From positions 1,426,001-1,490,000 of the forward strand of contig JACKHM010000001.1 in NCBI GenBank assembly GCA_020638995.1: DNA of 64,000 nt, in the 5' to 3' direction. The notes beneath the pieces are model-generated. The model was not told the DNA's origin. It made no database searches and worked only from the letters and a program-made list of their open reading frames with translations. Below, one piece after another: positions 10,013 to 18,699 of this stretch. The position numbers and the translations under genes are program-made. This stretch comes from Planctomycetaceae bacterium (GTDB lineage Bacteria > Planctomycetota > Planctomycetia > Pirellulales > Pirellulaceae). Every line of letters starts with the position of its first letter. Position 1 is the stretch's first letter.

Positions 10013-11055
10013 GTTTGCACTCCAGGTCCAGCATTCAGAGTAATCGTGAAACCGCGAATTCGGTGGATCGCCGCACGTTGTTACTGGGCGGCTCCTTCGC
10101 AGCAGCCGGACTGATCGGATACCCAATCGTTCGTGACGCGATGCGAGCTCGGGCTTCCGTGTTCGTTGCTCGGCATCAGACCTACGCTGGTCCGATTCGA
10201 AGAACGATTGAGGACGGATTGATCGCATCCGGGATCGATCCTAAAGGTCTGCTCGGCAAGCGTGTGTTGCTAAAGCCCAACATGGTCGAACCCAGTCGCG
10301 ACATTCCTCACATGACGACGCACCCAGCGGTAATCATCGCCGCGGCGGAGGCGTTTCGCGGTTGGGGCGCAACCGTGACCGTTGGCGAAGGCCCGGGCCA
10401 TGTTCGTGACACGGAGATGGCCTTAGTGGAGTCCGGAGTTCAAGAAGCACTGGACGCGGCTGAGTTGCCGTTTGCCGACCTCAATTATGAAGAAGTCGCG
10501 TGGGTTAAAAATCGGGGCCGCGCGAGTCGGCTCGCAGGCTTCTATTTTCCACGTTCTGTGGTCGAAGCAGATCTCGTCGTATCCATGCCCAAGATGAAGA
10601 CACATCACTGGGTTGGTGTGACGGCTTCGATGAAGAACCTGTACGGAGTGATTCCTGGCATCAAGTACGGTTGGCCAAAGAATGTATTGCACCATGCGGG
10701 CATTCCAGAAACGGTGTTCGACATCAACGCTTCTCTCCCCAAAACAATTGCCATCGTCGACGGGATCGATTGTATGGAAGGGGATGGCCCGATTCTCGGC
10801 AGCCGCAAGCACATGGGCATATTGGCAATGGGCATCAGTTTGCCGGCGGTCGATGCAACGCTGTGCCGTATCATGGGAATCGCACCCGAACGAATCAGCT
10901 ACTTGCTTCTGGCGGCCAATCGATTGGGCCCCATCGCCAATCGACTGGTTCACCAACAAGGCGAGCGTTGGGAAAGTGTCACCTCGCCGTTCGAGATCCT
11001 CAACCGACCGCACTTGCGCGGACTGCGTGCCGAGATCGGCGAATTGGCAAGCTGA
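10009..11055 (+). CDS. DUF362 domain protein with Tat-like signal
   Basis: 348 residues from the ATG that overlaps the upstream stop. The frame is open further upstream, but the ATGA overlap and the signal sequence favour this start. Residues about 22-40 (DRRTLLLGGSFAAAGLIG) look like a twin-arginine signal or signal anchor. The body matches DUF362: a KRVLLKPNMVEP segment, a TTHPAVI segment, a VGEGPG turn, VSMPKMKTHHWVGVTASMKN and a VDGIDCMEGDGP segment. No CxxCxxCxxxC ferredoxin cluster is present, unlike DUF362-ferredoxin fusions. DUF362 proteins have no settled function. Translational coupling to the toroid protein suggests a shared role. Confidence 0.85.
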   Translation: MSLHSRSSIQSNRETANSVDRRTLLLGGSFAAAGLIGYPIVRDAMRARASVFVARHQTYAGPIRRTIEDGLIASGIDPKGLLGKRVLLKPNMVEPSRDIPHMTTHPAVIIAAAEAFRGWGATVTVGEGPGHVRDTEMALVESGVQEALDAAELPFADLNYEEVAWVKNRGRASRLAGFYFPRSVVEADLVVSMPKMKTHHWVGVTASMKNLYGVIPGIKYGWPKNVLHHAGIPETVFDINASLPKTIAIVDGIDCMEGDGPILGSRKHMGILAMGISLPAVDATLCRIMGIAPERISYLLLAANRLGPIANRLVHQQGERWESVTSPFEILNRPHLRGLRAEIGELAS

Positions 11056-11064
11056 TCGAGCGAC

Positions 11065-12159
11065 TCAGAAATTCGTAGCATCGTTCAAAATGCCGATGTA
11101 CTGCATCGCCATCTTAAAGATCATCGTGATGATAATCCCGGCAACCGTCAGGAATACGAGAGTTCCCGCGACGCCTGTTAAGACGCGGAAGAAGGTCTTC
11201 GTTCGTTCCTCATACTCGCGCGATACAATCAACATCGTCTCACTGAGACTACCGGCGATCTCGCCCGTTTCAACCGATGCCAAGAATTCGTCTGGATAGA
11301 CGCCGGTTGTCGAGAAGGCTTCGTGGATCGTCTTTCCGCGACCAATAACATTCTTCATGCCGTCAATGAATCGCATGTAATAGGTGCTTTGTGTTGTCCG
11401 CACGGCAAGTTCTACCGCGCGCTGGGCGCTCAAATCGGAATCGGTTGCCATTGCCAGAGCCCAGGTCAAACGAGACAAAGCGACGTTCTGTAGCCCGGTT
11501 CCGATGAACGGCAATCTCATCAGCAACGAGAACAACGGGTCGAGATTTACCCAACCTTTCATCGCCGAAACGATCGTCAAAGCGATGCTGCCCCCGATCA
11601 ATCCAACTATCGTGAAATAGATGATCGCGCCTCGCACTCCATAGAGCCCAAAGAACGTCATCGGCGGTTCGTCCGAGACCATACCGATGATCAAGATGAA
11701 CAGACCAATGACCAAGATCGCTCCGATGAGTTCCAACATCGGCCAAGCGATTCCCATTAGGAACGTGCGGCGCAGCTTGACGAGTTGCTCGTAGTACTCG
11801 CCCAGGCGAATGAAAATCTGTTCGAGCCGACCGGTACGCTCACCGACTTCGACCATTTCGCACAACAGCGGCGGGAAGTAGCCGTTGCTGGCCTTCATCG
11901 CTGAGGAAACGCTGGCTCCGCGCGCGACATGGTCCCGGACTTCGATTACCTTATTGCGATGCAGCATCGTGCCGCGATTAGATTCCGTTTCGAACACGCG
12001 GCGCACATCCACACCGGCATGGAGTCCGGTCCCAATGTTGTGACAGAATCGAGACAATGGTTGTAACCCGATTCTGCCGCCCGTCTGCGATTGCGAGGGT
12101 GGATCGTAGGCGTCGAGTGGATCTTTTATTGGTGGTTTCGGTGGTTGTTGCGTGGACAT
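11065..12159 (-). CDS. Type II secretion system F (GspF/PilC-like) inner-membrane protein
   Basis: 364 residues from ATG 12159 (an in-frame TTG lies two codons earlier). The N-terminal ~35 residues are Pro/Gln-rich and cytoplasmic. Two GspF domains follow. The first carries the VGERTGRLE motif (about 105-113) before transmembrane segments at about 134-161 and 176-200. The second carries VETGEIAGSLSE (about 296-307) before a C-terminal transmembrane segment (about 328-350). GspF/PilC proteins are the platform that couples the secretion or pilus ATPase to pseudopilin assembly. No GspE, GspD or pseudopilin gene lies in the window, so this looks like an orphan or dispersed component. It converges with the DUF362 gene, 9 bp apart. 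Confidence 0.9.
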   Translation of the reverse strand: MSTQQPPKPPIKDPLDAYDPPSQSQTGGRIGLQPLSRFCHNIGTGLHAGVDVRRVFETESNRGTMLHRNKVIEVRDHVARGASVSSAMKASNGYFPPLLCEMVEVGERTGRLEQIFIRLGEYYEQLVKLRRTFLMGIAWPMLELIGAILVIGLFILIIGMVSDEPPMTFFGLYGVRGAIIYFTIVGLIGGSIALTIVSAMKGWVNLDPLFSLLMRLPFIGTGLQNVALSRLTWALAMATDSDLSAQRAVELAVRTTQSTYYMRFIDGMKNVIGRGKTIHEAFSTTGVYPDEFLASVETGEIAGSLSETMLIVSREYEERTKTFFRVLTGVAGTLVFLTVAGIIITMIFKMAMQYIGILNDATNF

Positions 12160-12256
12160 CGCCAATCGCTCGCATCAGTGAAAGGCCTTGCTCTCATCTA
12201 GCATAGGTGGTTTGCCGTTGAAATGACAGTTCTTGGCCTGTTGCCGTTAGGCGGCG

Positions 12257-12354
12257 ATCACTTTCCAACTTTCGGTGGATATCACTTTTCGCCTTTCGGT
12301 GGCCATCACCTTCCATGTGATGAGCGCTCGTCACTTGGAAAGTGACGGCCACTT
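12257..12354. repeat. Two 24-bp tandem units running into an imperfect inverted repeat
   Basis: ATCACTTT begins 24-bp units at 12257 and 12281 (19 of 24 positions identical), and the start of a third (ATCACCTT) at 12305. The third unit continues into an imperfect inverted repeat (about 12299-12354) centred on GAGCGCTC at 12322-12329. Its arms begin GTGGCCATCAC and end GTGACGGCCAC. The arm sequence resembles the perfect inverted repeat at 33044-33159, so both look like one dispersed intergenic family. It sits between the M16 peptidase stop and the GspF start. Confidence 0.75.
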
Positions 12355-12384
12355 TCGCACCCTTCGTCCAGGTTCATATGTTGA

Positions 12385-15072
12385 TTACTCGGCGGCAGGC
12401 GAGGAAGTAGCGATAATTGCGTTTTGGAAATACTCGCGCACGAGTCCTTGTAGATCGGCCACCGTAACTTTGTTGATGCGGTCTCCGTATTCCTTGTCAT
12501 TGTCGTAACCCAGCCCATACAACTCGTCCACCGCCGCTTGAAAAGCTTGCGACGAAGGTGTGACGTTACGCTGTGCATGAGCTGCGATGAGCTTCTGCTT
12601 TGCTAAGTCAAAATCTTCCGGCTCGATCCCCTCATCGGACAATCGCTTCACATTCGCTTGAATGCGGTTAACGACTTCGTCGACAGTTTCGGGACGTGTC
12701 TGGGCCATGAACAGGAAGTAGCCGGGCGCTTGTCCCGTAAGCTCGATCCCAAATACATAGTAGACAAGCCCTTCGCCGCGCAGCTCGTTAAACAAGCGTC
12801 CCCCGGCCCCAGAGCCTCCAGTAAGAATAGAGTTCAATACATCAAGCTTGGCGCGAGTTTCCTGATCCATGGCGCTGACGGCGGGGTACCCAATCAGCAC
12901 CATCGCGGTCCCCGGCTGGGCCGTTGTGATGCGTTCGCGTTTGGCTTCCGTCGGGGGAGTTCGCAGCGGAAACTTTGGAAGTGTCAATCCGCCGCTCTTT
13001 GCTTCCTTGCCGAAAGTCGCCTCCAGCATCGACAACGTCTTGTTCACGTCAATGTCGCCGAAAATCGCCAGAACCATGTTGTCAGGTGTGAAGTACTTTT
13101 CATGGAACTGTTTGCACTGCGCCACACTTAGCGCCGTGACGGTTTCCTCGGTTCCCGAGATGGTGCGACCATAGGGAGAACTCGCGGGAACCATCGTCGA
13201 CCAGAAATCCAAAATCTCCGTTTGTGGATTTGCCTTTCGCGCAGCAATGCCTGCGAGTTGCTGTTGCTTAACCTTCTCAAACTCCTCCGCCGGGAACGTC
13301 GGTCGGAATAGGACCTGATAGGCATAGTCGAGTGCGTCTTCAAAGTCGTCCGATAATACGGAACAACGAAGGAAGCTGGTATTGCGTTGGCTGCTCGTGC
13401 TGAATGATCCACCGATCGAGTCAAAGTGTTCGGCAATTTCACGACCCGTGTACTTTTTCGTGCCGCGTTCCATAACGGATGTGGATAACGCAGCCAACCC
13501 GCTGGTTTCTGCGGTGTCGGCCAACGCACCGCCGTTAACAAATGCCTGGATGCTGACGGTCGGCGTCACGCTGTGTTGTTTTAACAGCACCGTCAGACCA
13601 TTCGCCAGTTGCTTTCGCACGACCGGCGACTCAGTCGCTTGTGAAGCATGTTCGGCGACTTCTTGCATGCTGCCTATCGGATCAATCACGACGGTATTGC
13701 TGCGCTCAGGCAGGAAATACTTGCGCGCCACCGCCTGAATCTGCTCCGGCGTAACACCCTGGATTCCGGCGACATATTGATCGTCGAACAGCGGGTCGCC
13801 CGTCGAGATGAAGCTGTAGGCCAGCGAGTTGCATTGCTCTTGAACGGTCTGCTGCTGAAAGACATGCTCGGCCGCCTTCTGGCGTTTGACTTTTTTGAGT
13901 TCCTTTTCGCTGACCAACTCGGTTTTGAGACGCTGGATTTCTTCATAGATTGCTTGTCGACAGGCCTCGGTGTTACTCGGTTGACACTGAACCGAAACGT
14001 CGAACCAGCCGTTCACGATGCCGGGTGTATACGACGAACTGCTCACAGAAAGTGCGAGCGGCTGCTCGATCTTCAATCGATAACCAAGCCGCGAGCTGTC
14101 CCCATGCGCGAGGAGATAGCTGGCAACGTCCAGCGGATACAAATCCGGATGCTGCAACATCACGGTGGGCCAGCCGATGCTATAGTGCGTCGTCTCGCCA
14201 GCCATTTCTAACCGCGTCGAGCGAGCCGAAGCTTGATTGGGCTCGCTCGGTAAAACGGCACCTCGCTCGGTTGTCCGTTGAAACGTCGAGAAGTTCGTCA
14301 GTACTTGTTCGAGCACGTGCTCCGTATCGACATCGCCTACGACCAGAAAAATCATGTTCTGCGGCACATAGCGATTTTTGTAGAAAGCGATCACGTCAGA
14401 GCGATCGACGCTTTGCACGACGGGCAAGTATCCGATCGTCGGGTGGCGAATGGGGTGTTCTGTATAAATAAGCGCCTTCATCGCTTGATATTGCATCCGC
14501 TCACGACTCGCCTCGCCCATCTCAAGCTCGCGTTGGACAACTTCCATTTCGCGAAGGTATTCATTTTCGGGGATCAATGAATACTGCATGCTGTCGGCGA
14601 TCAATTCGATCGCCAGATCTGTGCGGCTGGATGGGCAATCTACGAAGTAAGCCGTCATATCCGTCGAGGTAAAGGCGTTCGTCTGGCCACCCATCGAATC
14701 GAGCAACTTTTGAATTTCCGGCTCGGGCCGCTTGGTGGTTGAACCAAGCGCCACGAGGTGCTCCAACATGTGGCTAATACCTGTGCCCAGATAGCGTCCT
14801 TCAAATGCACTGCCGGTATTTCGTACAAAGCAACGGACGGTGGCGACTGGTGCCGCGTGGTTTTCTTGGACGAGTACGGTGAGGCCGCTGGATAACTGTG
14901 CCTGGGTGACGCCCTTGCCGAGCGCCGACTGTGACACGTATTTGATTTCTGCTTTTGCGCGGTGTTCACGATCGGGCCACTCTCCGGGCGGCTGTGCAAC
15001 TAGCGTCGATGTTGCGATGAGCGAGAGTATTGCGTAAAGGCCTGTCCGAATGTTCCGTTGAGCGATCATCAT
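12385..15072 (-). CDS. M16 family zinc metallopeptidase, tandem two-lobe, secreted
   Basis: The start is taken at ATG 15072, preceded by GAAGCAGG; an in-frame ATG at 15084 would add four residues. The N-terminus is a signal peptide (hydrophobic LYAILSLIATSTLVA, then AQ). The first M16 half has the inverted zinc motif HMLEH (about residues 101-105), followed some 75 residues later by the Glu-rich helix REMEVVQRELEMGEASR that supplies the third ligand. The second half repeats the fold (NGLTVLLKQ, then SGLAALSTSVMERGTKKY) but lacks HxxEH, as in single-chain M16 enzymes with one active and one inactive lobe. Likely a periplasmic peptide-degrading protease. It is upstream of GspF on the same strand, but about 225 bp with repeats separates them, so co-transcription is uncertain. 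Confidence 0.93.
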   Translation of the reverse strand: MMIAQRNIRTGLYAILSLIATSTLVAQPPGEWPDREHRAKAEIKYVSQSALGKGVTQAQLSSGLTVLVQENHAAPVATVRCFVRNTGSAFEGRYLGTGISHMLEHLVALGSTTKRPEPEIQKLLDSMGGQTNAFTSTDMTAYFVDCPSSRTDLAIELIADSMQYSLIPENEYLREMEVVQRELEMGEASRERMQYQAMKALIYTEHPIRHPTIGYLPVVQSVDRSDVIAFYKNRYVPQNMIFLVVGDVDTEHVLEQVLTNFSTFQRTTERGAVLPSEPNQASARSTRLEMAGETTHYSIGWPTVMLQHPDLYPLDVASYLLAHGDSSRLGYRLKIEQPLALSVSSSSYTPGIVNGWFDVSVQCQPSNTEACRQAIYEEIQRLKTELVSEKELKKVKRQKAAEHVFQQQTVQEQCNSLAYSFISTGDPLFDDQYVAGIQGVTPEQIQAVARKYFLPERSNTVVIDPIGSMQEVAEHASQATESPVVRKQLANGLTVLLKQHSVTPTVSIQAFVNGGALADTAETSGLAALSTSVMERGTKKYTGREIAEHFDSIGGSFSTSSQRNTSFLRCSVLSDDFEDALDYAYQVLFRPTFPAEEFEKVKQQQLAGIAARKANPQTEILDFWSTMVPASSPYGRTISGTEETVTALSVAQCKQFHEKYFTPDNMVLAIFGDIDVNKTLSMLEATFGKEAKSGGLTLPKFPLRTPPTEAKRERITTAQPGTAMVLIGYPAVSAMDQETRAKLDVLNSILTGGSGAGGRLFNELRGEGLVYYVFGIELTGQAPGYFLFMAQTRPETVDEVVNRIQANVKRLSDEGIEPEDFDLAKQKLIAAHAQRNVTPSSQAFQAAVDELYGLGYDNDKEYGDRINKVTVADLQGLVREYFQNAIIATSSPAAE

Positions 15073-15102
15073 GCCTGCTTCCATGAAAGTGATGGCGTGC
15101 GA

Positions 15103-15151
15103 TGGGCTTCAGCCCACGGATCGAACCGCTCCACCCGTGGGCTGTTGCCCA
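15103..15151. repeat. Inverted repeat of GTGGGCTTCAGCCCAC type
   Basis: Arms 15103-15119 (TGGGCTTCAGCCCACGG) and 15135-15151 (CCGTGGGCTGTTGCCCA) pair at 15 of 17 positions around a 15-nt loop. Each arm also holds its own short palindrome (TGGGCttcaGCCCA). It lies in the divergent spacer between the M16 peptidase and the sulfatase. There is no T-tract, so it is not an intrinsic terminator. It looks like a dispersed palindromic element. Confidence 0.7.
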
Positions 15152-15288
15152 CCGTTCGCCAATGATTGTGCCGGTTCGTGCGTTGCGATTGTACCAAATG
15201 CCGCCCGGTGTGAAATCGATCCCTTGGCAACTAGAATAAGTCCTTCACGAATCGCGACTTGAATGCATCCGCACCCAGAGGTTTCCCG

Positions 15289-17154
15289 ATGAATCGCCTT
15301 GCTCTAACAGTCGTTTGTCTTGCTAGTGTTCTGGCCTCGGCGTTTACGACTTCAGCGGAAGATACGCCTCGTCCCAATGTCTTGTGGATTACTAGCGAGG
15401 ACAATGGCCCGCACCTGGGGTGCTATGGCGACGACTACGCCACGACGCCGAACCTCGATGCGTTAGCCGCGCGCGGCATGATCTATCGCACCTGCTGGTC
15501 AAACGCTCCAGTGTGCGCTCCGGCGCGGACAACGATTATCTCGGGAATGTATCCCACGTCGCTCGGTGCGGAACACATGCGGAGCATGACGAAATTGCCG
15601 GCGGCTTTCAAAATGTACCCAGTCTACTTGCGCGAGGCGGGTTACTATTGCACCAACAACAGCAAGGAGGACTATAACGTCGAGCACACTGGCAAAGTAT
15701 GGGATGATTCATCAAGCAAATCGCATTGGAGCAAGCGGGCGGACGGACAGCCGTTCTTCGCGATCTTTAATCATACGATCAGCCACGAGAGCAAGTTACG
15801 AACACGACCACACGACGCGATTCACGATGCCGCAAAGGTTCGTATTCCCGAATATCATCCTGATACTCCAGAAGTCCGGCAGGATTGGGCTCAGTACTAC
15901 GATCGCATCACCGAGATGGATGCCTTAGCCGGCAAGAACCTGACGGAAATCGCTGAAGCCGGCCTAACCGAAGATACGATTGTCTTTTACTACGGCGATC
16001 ACGGCAGCGGCATGCCGCGCAGCAAGCGTTGGCCTTATAACTCGGGATTGCAAGTGCCGCTGATCGTCTACATCCCGGAAAAGTTCAAGCAGCTTCAACC
16101 GGACGACTATGTCGCGGGCGGAACTTCGGATCGATTGGTGAGCTTCGTCGACCTTGCACCAACGCTGCTCAGTTTGTGCGGGATTCAACCACCGGAGCAC
16201 ATGCAGGGCTATGCATTTGCCGGCAAGTACACAGCTCCTCGTCAAGATTATGTATACGGCTATCGAGGACGGATGGACGAGAGGTACGACATGGTCCGAT
16301 CCGTAGGCGATGGACGCTACGTCTATATTCGCAACTACATGCCGCACAAGATTTATGGACAGTACATCGATTACATGTTTCAAACTCCAACAACGCGGAT
16401 TTGGAAGGAGCTGTTTGATGCCGGCGAATTGAACGAGGCACAGTCGCATTTCTGGCGAACGAAGCCGGCCGAAGAACTGTACGATTTGGAGACGGACCGT
16501 GATGAAGTTAACAACCTCGTGAATTCACTCCAGCACCAAGAGATCTTGCATCGCATGCGCAAGGCCCAGAAAGATCTGGCCCTCAAGACCCGCGACATCG
16601 GATTCCTTCCCGAAGGCGAAATTCATAGTCGTTCTGCGGGCTCGACACCTTACGAGATGGCACACGATACGGCCAAATATCCGCTTGCCAAAATCATGGC
16701 CATTGCGGAGCAGGCGTCCTCACTCAAGATCGATGCCATCAACGATCTAATTGCTGGCTTCGGCGACGAGGACAGCGCCGTTCGCTATTGGGCTGCCATG
16801 GGATTGCTGATGCGCGGCGAAGTTGGCGTTTCCTTGGGACGCGACCAATTGCATGAAGCTCTTGCCGACGATTCGCCGTACGTGAGAATTGCTGCGGCAG
16901 AAGGCCTGGGACGCTATGGGAACAAGCAGGACATCGCAGCAGCGCTGCCTGTGCTTTTGGAATGCGCTTCGCCGGTTGAGAACGGCATATATGCTTCGAT
17001 GGCAGCCTTGAATGCGATTGACTATCTCGACACAAACGCCACCCCCATTGCCGATCAACTAGCAGAGTTGCCTCGGAAGGATCCGAAGGCCAACGGTCGT
17101 ATGGGTGCCTACGTGAAGAATTTAATCGAGAAGACCTTGCGGGACCTAAAGTAA
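15289..17154 (+). CDS. Secreted sulfatase (formylglycine type) with C-terminal HEAT-like repeats
   Basis: 621 residues from ATG 15289, preceded by AGAGG; a TTG ten codons earlier is in frame but less likely. A signal peptide of about 23 residues (MNRLALTVVCLASVLASAF...) is followed by PNVLWITSEDNGPHLGCYGDD. The catalytic motif C-A-P-A-R is at residues 76-80, where Cys is converted to formylglycine, followed by TTIISGMYPT. The metal-binding FYYGDHGSGMPRSKRWPYN segment lies near 240. The last ~140 residues carry HEAT-like repeats (VRYWAAMGLLMRG, VRIAAAEGLGRYG), an arrangement seen in planctomycete sulfatases. It would hydrolyse sulfate esters, probably on polysaccharide, in the periplasm; the substrate cannot be told. 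No maturation enzyme lies in the window. Confidence 0.93.
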   Translation: MNRLALTVVCLASVLASAFTTSAEDTPRPNVLWITSEDNGPHLGCYGDDYATTPNLDALAARGMIYRTCWSNAPVCAPARTTIISGMYPTSLGAEHMRSMTKLPAAFKMYPVYLREAGYYCTNNSKEDYNVEHTGKVWDDSSSKSHWSKRADGQPFFAIFNHTISHESKLRTRPHDAIHDAAKVRIPEYHPDTPEVRQDWAQYYDRITEMDALAGKNLTEIAEAGLTEDTIVFYYGDHGSGMPRSKRWPYNSGLQVPLIVYIPEKFKQLQPDDYVAGGTSDRLVSFVDLAPTLLSLCGIQPPEHMQGYAFAGKYTAPRQDYVYGYRGRMDERYDMVRSVGDGRYVYIRNYMPHKIYGQYIDYMFQTPTTRIWKELFDAGELNEAQSHFWRTKPAEELYDLETDRDEVNNLVNSLQHQEILHRMRKAQKDLALKTRDIGFLPEGEIHSRSAGSTPYEMAHDTAKYPLAKIMAIAEQASSLKIDAINDLIAGFGDEDSAVRYWAAMGLLMRGEVGVSLGRDQLHEALADDSPYVRIAAAEGLGRYGNKQDIAAALPVLLECASPVENGIYASMAALNAIDYLDTNATPIADQLAELPRKDPKANGRMGAYVKNLIEKTLRDLK

Positions 17155-17295
17155 ACAGCTGGGTGAGGCAGGATGCTTGACGTTCACTCATGTGACCGCA
17201 ACATTCCTCACAGATTCACGCGATTGTCGATTGGCGGGTGTGATGAATGACTCAGCCCAGAATCGGCGATATGTAAAGATCCGAGAGGCGACTTA

Positions 17296-18564
17296 GTGAC
17301 TCTTGAACAGATGGCTGCGACTCTAGTCATTACGCTTGTCGCATTGATTGTTGCGCAGGGTATTCTGGTTCTCGGATTTGCGATTGTACTGTTGTTCAAA
17401 CGGTCGGTGACAAGTTCAGACGACACTTGCCCTAAGGCGGCGGTTATTCTTTGTCTGCGCGGGGGAGACCCCTTCTTGCAGCATTGTGTTGCCGCAATCC
17501 TAGACCAAGATTACCCCACGTACGACCTGAGAATCATCGTAGATTCCGAACAAGATCCGGCATGGCAGATTGCGACTCAGTGCGCCGAGTCATCTGGCTC
17601 GACGAATGTGTTGATTCAATCGCTTCGCAATCCGCGGAATACTTGCAGTCTCAAATGCAGCAGCGTCGTGCAAGCGATCTCCGACCTGGACGACTCGTAT
17701 GAAGTAGTGGCATTGCTTGACGCCGACACAGTTCCACATCGAACGTGGTTGCGTGAATTGGTCGCCCCGCTGGCCAACAACCGAGTCGGCGCAACGACGG
17801 GAAACCGCTGGTACATGCCCGACGAAGTTTCGGTTCCTTCGTTGATACGCTACATCTGGAATGCTGCCGCGATCGTTCAGATGTATTGGTTTGGGATCGC
17901 TTGGGGAGGATCGCTCGCAATCAAAACAAGCGTCTTGCGAGAATCAGGTTTGCTTGAACGGTGGAGTAACGCGTTTTGCGAGGACACGATGGTGTTTCGC
18001 GCGTTGCGCCACATGAACTTGCGACTGGAATTCGTTCCTACGATCCTGATGGTCAATCGCGAGTCTTGCGACTTGGCGGGTTATTTCCGATGGGTGCGAC
18101 GGCAACTATTAACGGCGAGACTTTATCACCCGAATTGGTTTCTGGTACTGAGCCACGGCGTTTCCACTACGCTTGTACCGCTGGCGATTGTCTCCCTATT
18201 GATCGTTGCGATTCAGAATAGCCAAGCAAGCATGGCAAATTGGCTCGCTATCGCACTGGCGATCAGCTGGGTGACTAATGCCGCAATGGTTTCTTTTCTG
18301 GAGGTCGCGGCCAGACGCGTCGTGGCTCGGCGCGGGGAACCAACACGATGGTTGGGATTTTTGGGCTTTGTCAAATACCTAATGTCGCTTCCGATCACAC
18401 AGCTCGTGTACAGCGCAGCGCTCTCATCATCGCTATTTGTGAGAAATGTCGGCTGGCGAGGGATTTCCTATCAGATTCGTGGCCCTTGGGACATTCGAAT
18501 GGTGGAGTATCGACCCTACGAAACGTGCGACAATGGTGAATCGAGACCGGCCGCTTCGTTGTAG
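17296..18564 (+). CDS. Family 2 glycosyltransferase, membrane-bound
   Basis: 422 residues with GTG start at 17296, with AGAGG 7 nt upstream. An N-terminal transmembrane helix (about 8-34) precedes a GT-A domain with ILCLRGGDP (about 51-59), DAD at 142-144 (nucleotide-sugar/metal binding), an ED pair at 229-230 and the acceptor-side RRQLLTARLYH segment that takes the place of QxxRW. Two or three C-terminal transmembrane helices follow. The overall plan resembles ceramide glucosyltransferase-like or processive GT2 enzymes. Likely glycosylates a lipid or exports a glycan at the inner membrane. It is followed 135 bp later by a lipid acyltransferase, consistent with envelope lipid biosynthesis. 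Confidence 0.85.
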   Translation: MTLEQMAATLVITLVALIVAQGILVLGFAIVLLFKRSVTSSDDTCPKAAVILCLRGGDPFLQHCVAAILDQDYPTYDLRIIVDSEQDPAWQIATQCAESSGSTNVLIQSLRNPRNTCSLKCSSVVQAISDLDDSYEVVALLDADTVPHRTWLRELVAPLANNRVGATTGNRWYMPDEVSVPSLIRYIWNAAAIVQMYWFGIAWGGSLAIKTSVLRESGLLERWSNAFCEDTMVFRALRHMNLRLEFVPTILMVNRESCDLAGYFRWVRRQLLTARLYHPNWFLVLSHGVSTTLVPLAIVSLLIVAIQNSQASMANWLAIALAISWVTNAAMVSFLEVAARRVVARRGEPTRWLGFLGFVKYLMSLPITQLVYSAALSSSLFVRNVGWRGISYQIRGPWDIRMVEYRPYETCDNGESRPAASL

Positions 18565-18699
18565 CGCAGTGTCTTCGCGTTCTTGCTTGCTTCAAGGGAT
18601 TGTCCCCAGTCGATTCTCTGGCAAATTGCTGGTACGGTTGCTTGACGAGCAGTCAAAACGTGTGAGAATCTCACAGGTTCGATAGGGGAAAGCACCGAC

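Noticed and set aside
10423..11299. Overlapping ORFs of up to 205 codons over the DUF362 gene and its 3' end
   Set aside because: Shadows of the DUF362 and GspF reading frames.
11065..12159. Complete type II secretion locus
   Set aside because: Only a GspF-like protein is present; no GspD, GspE or pseudopilin genes are adjacent.
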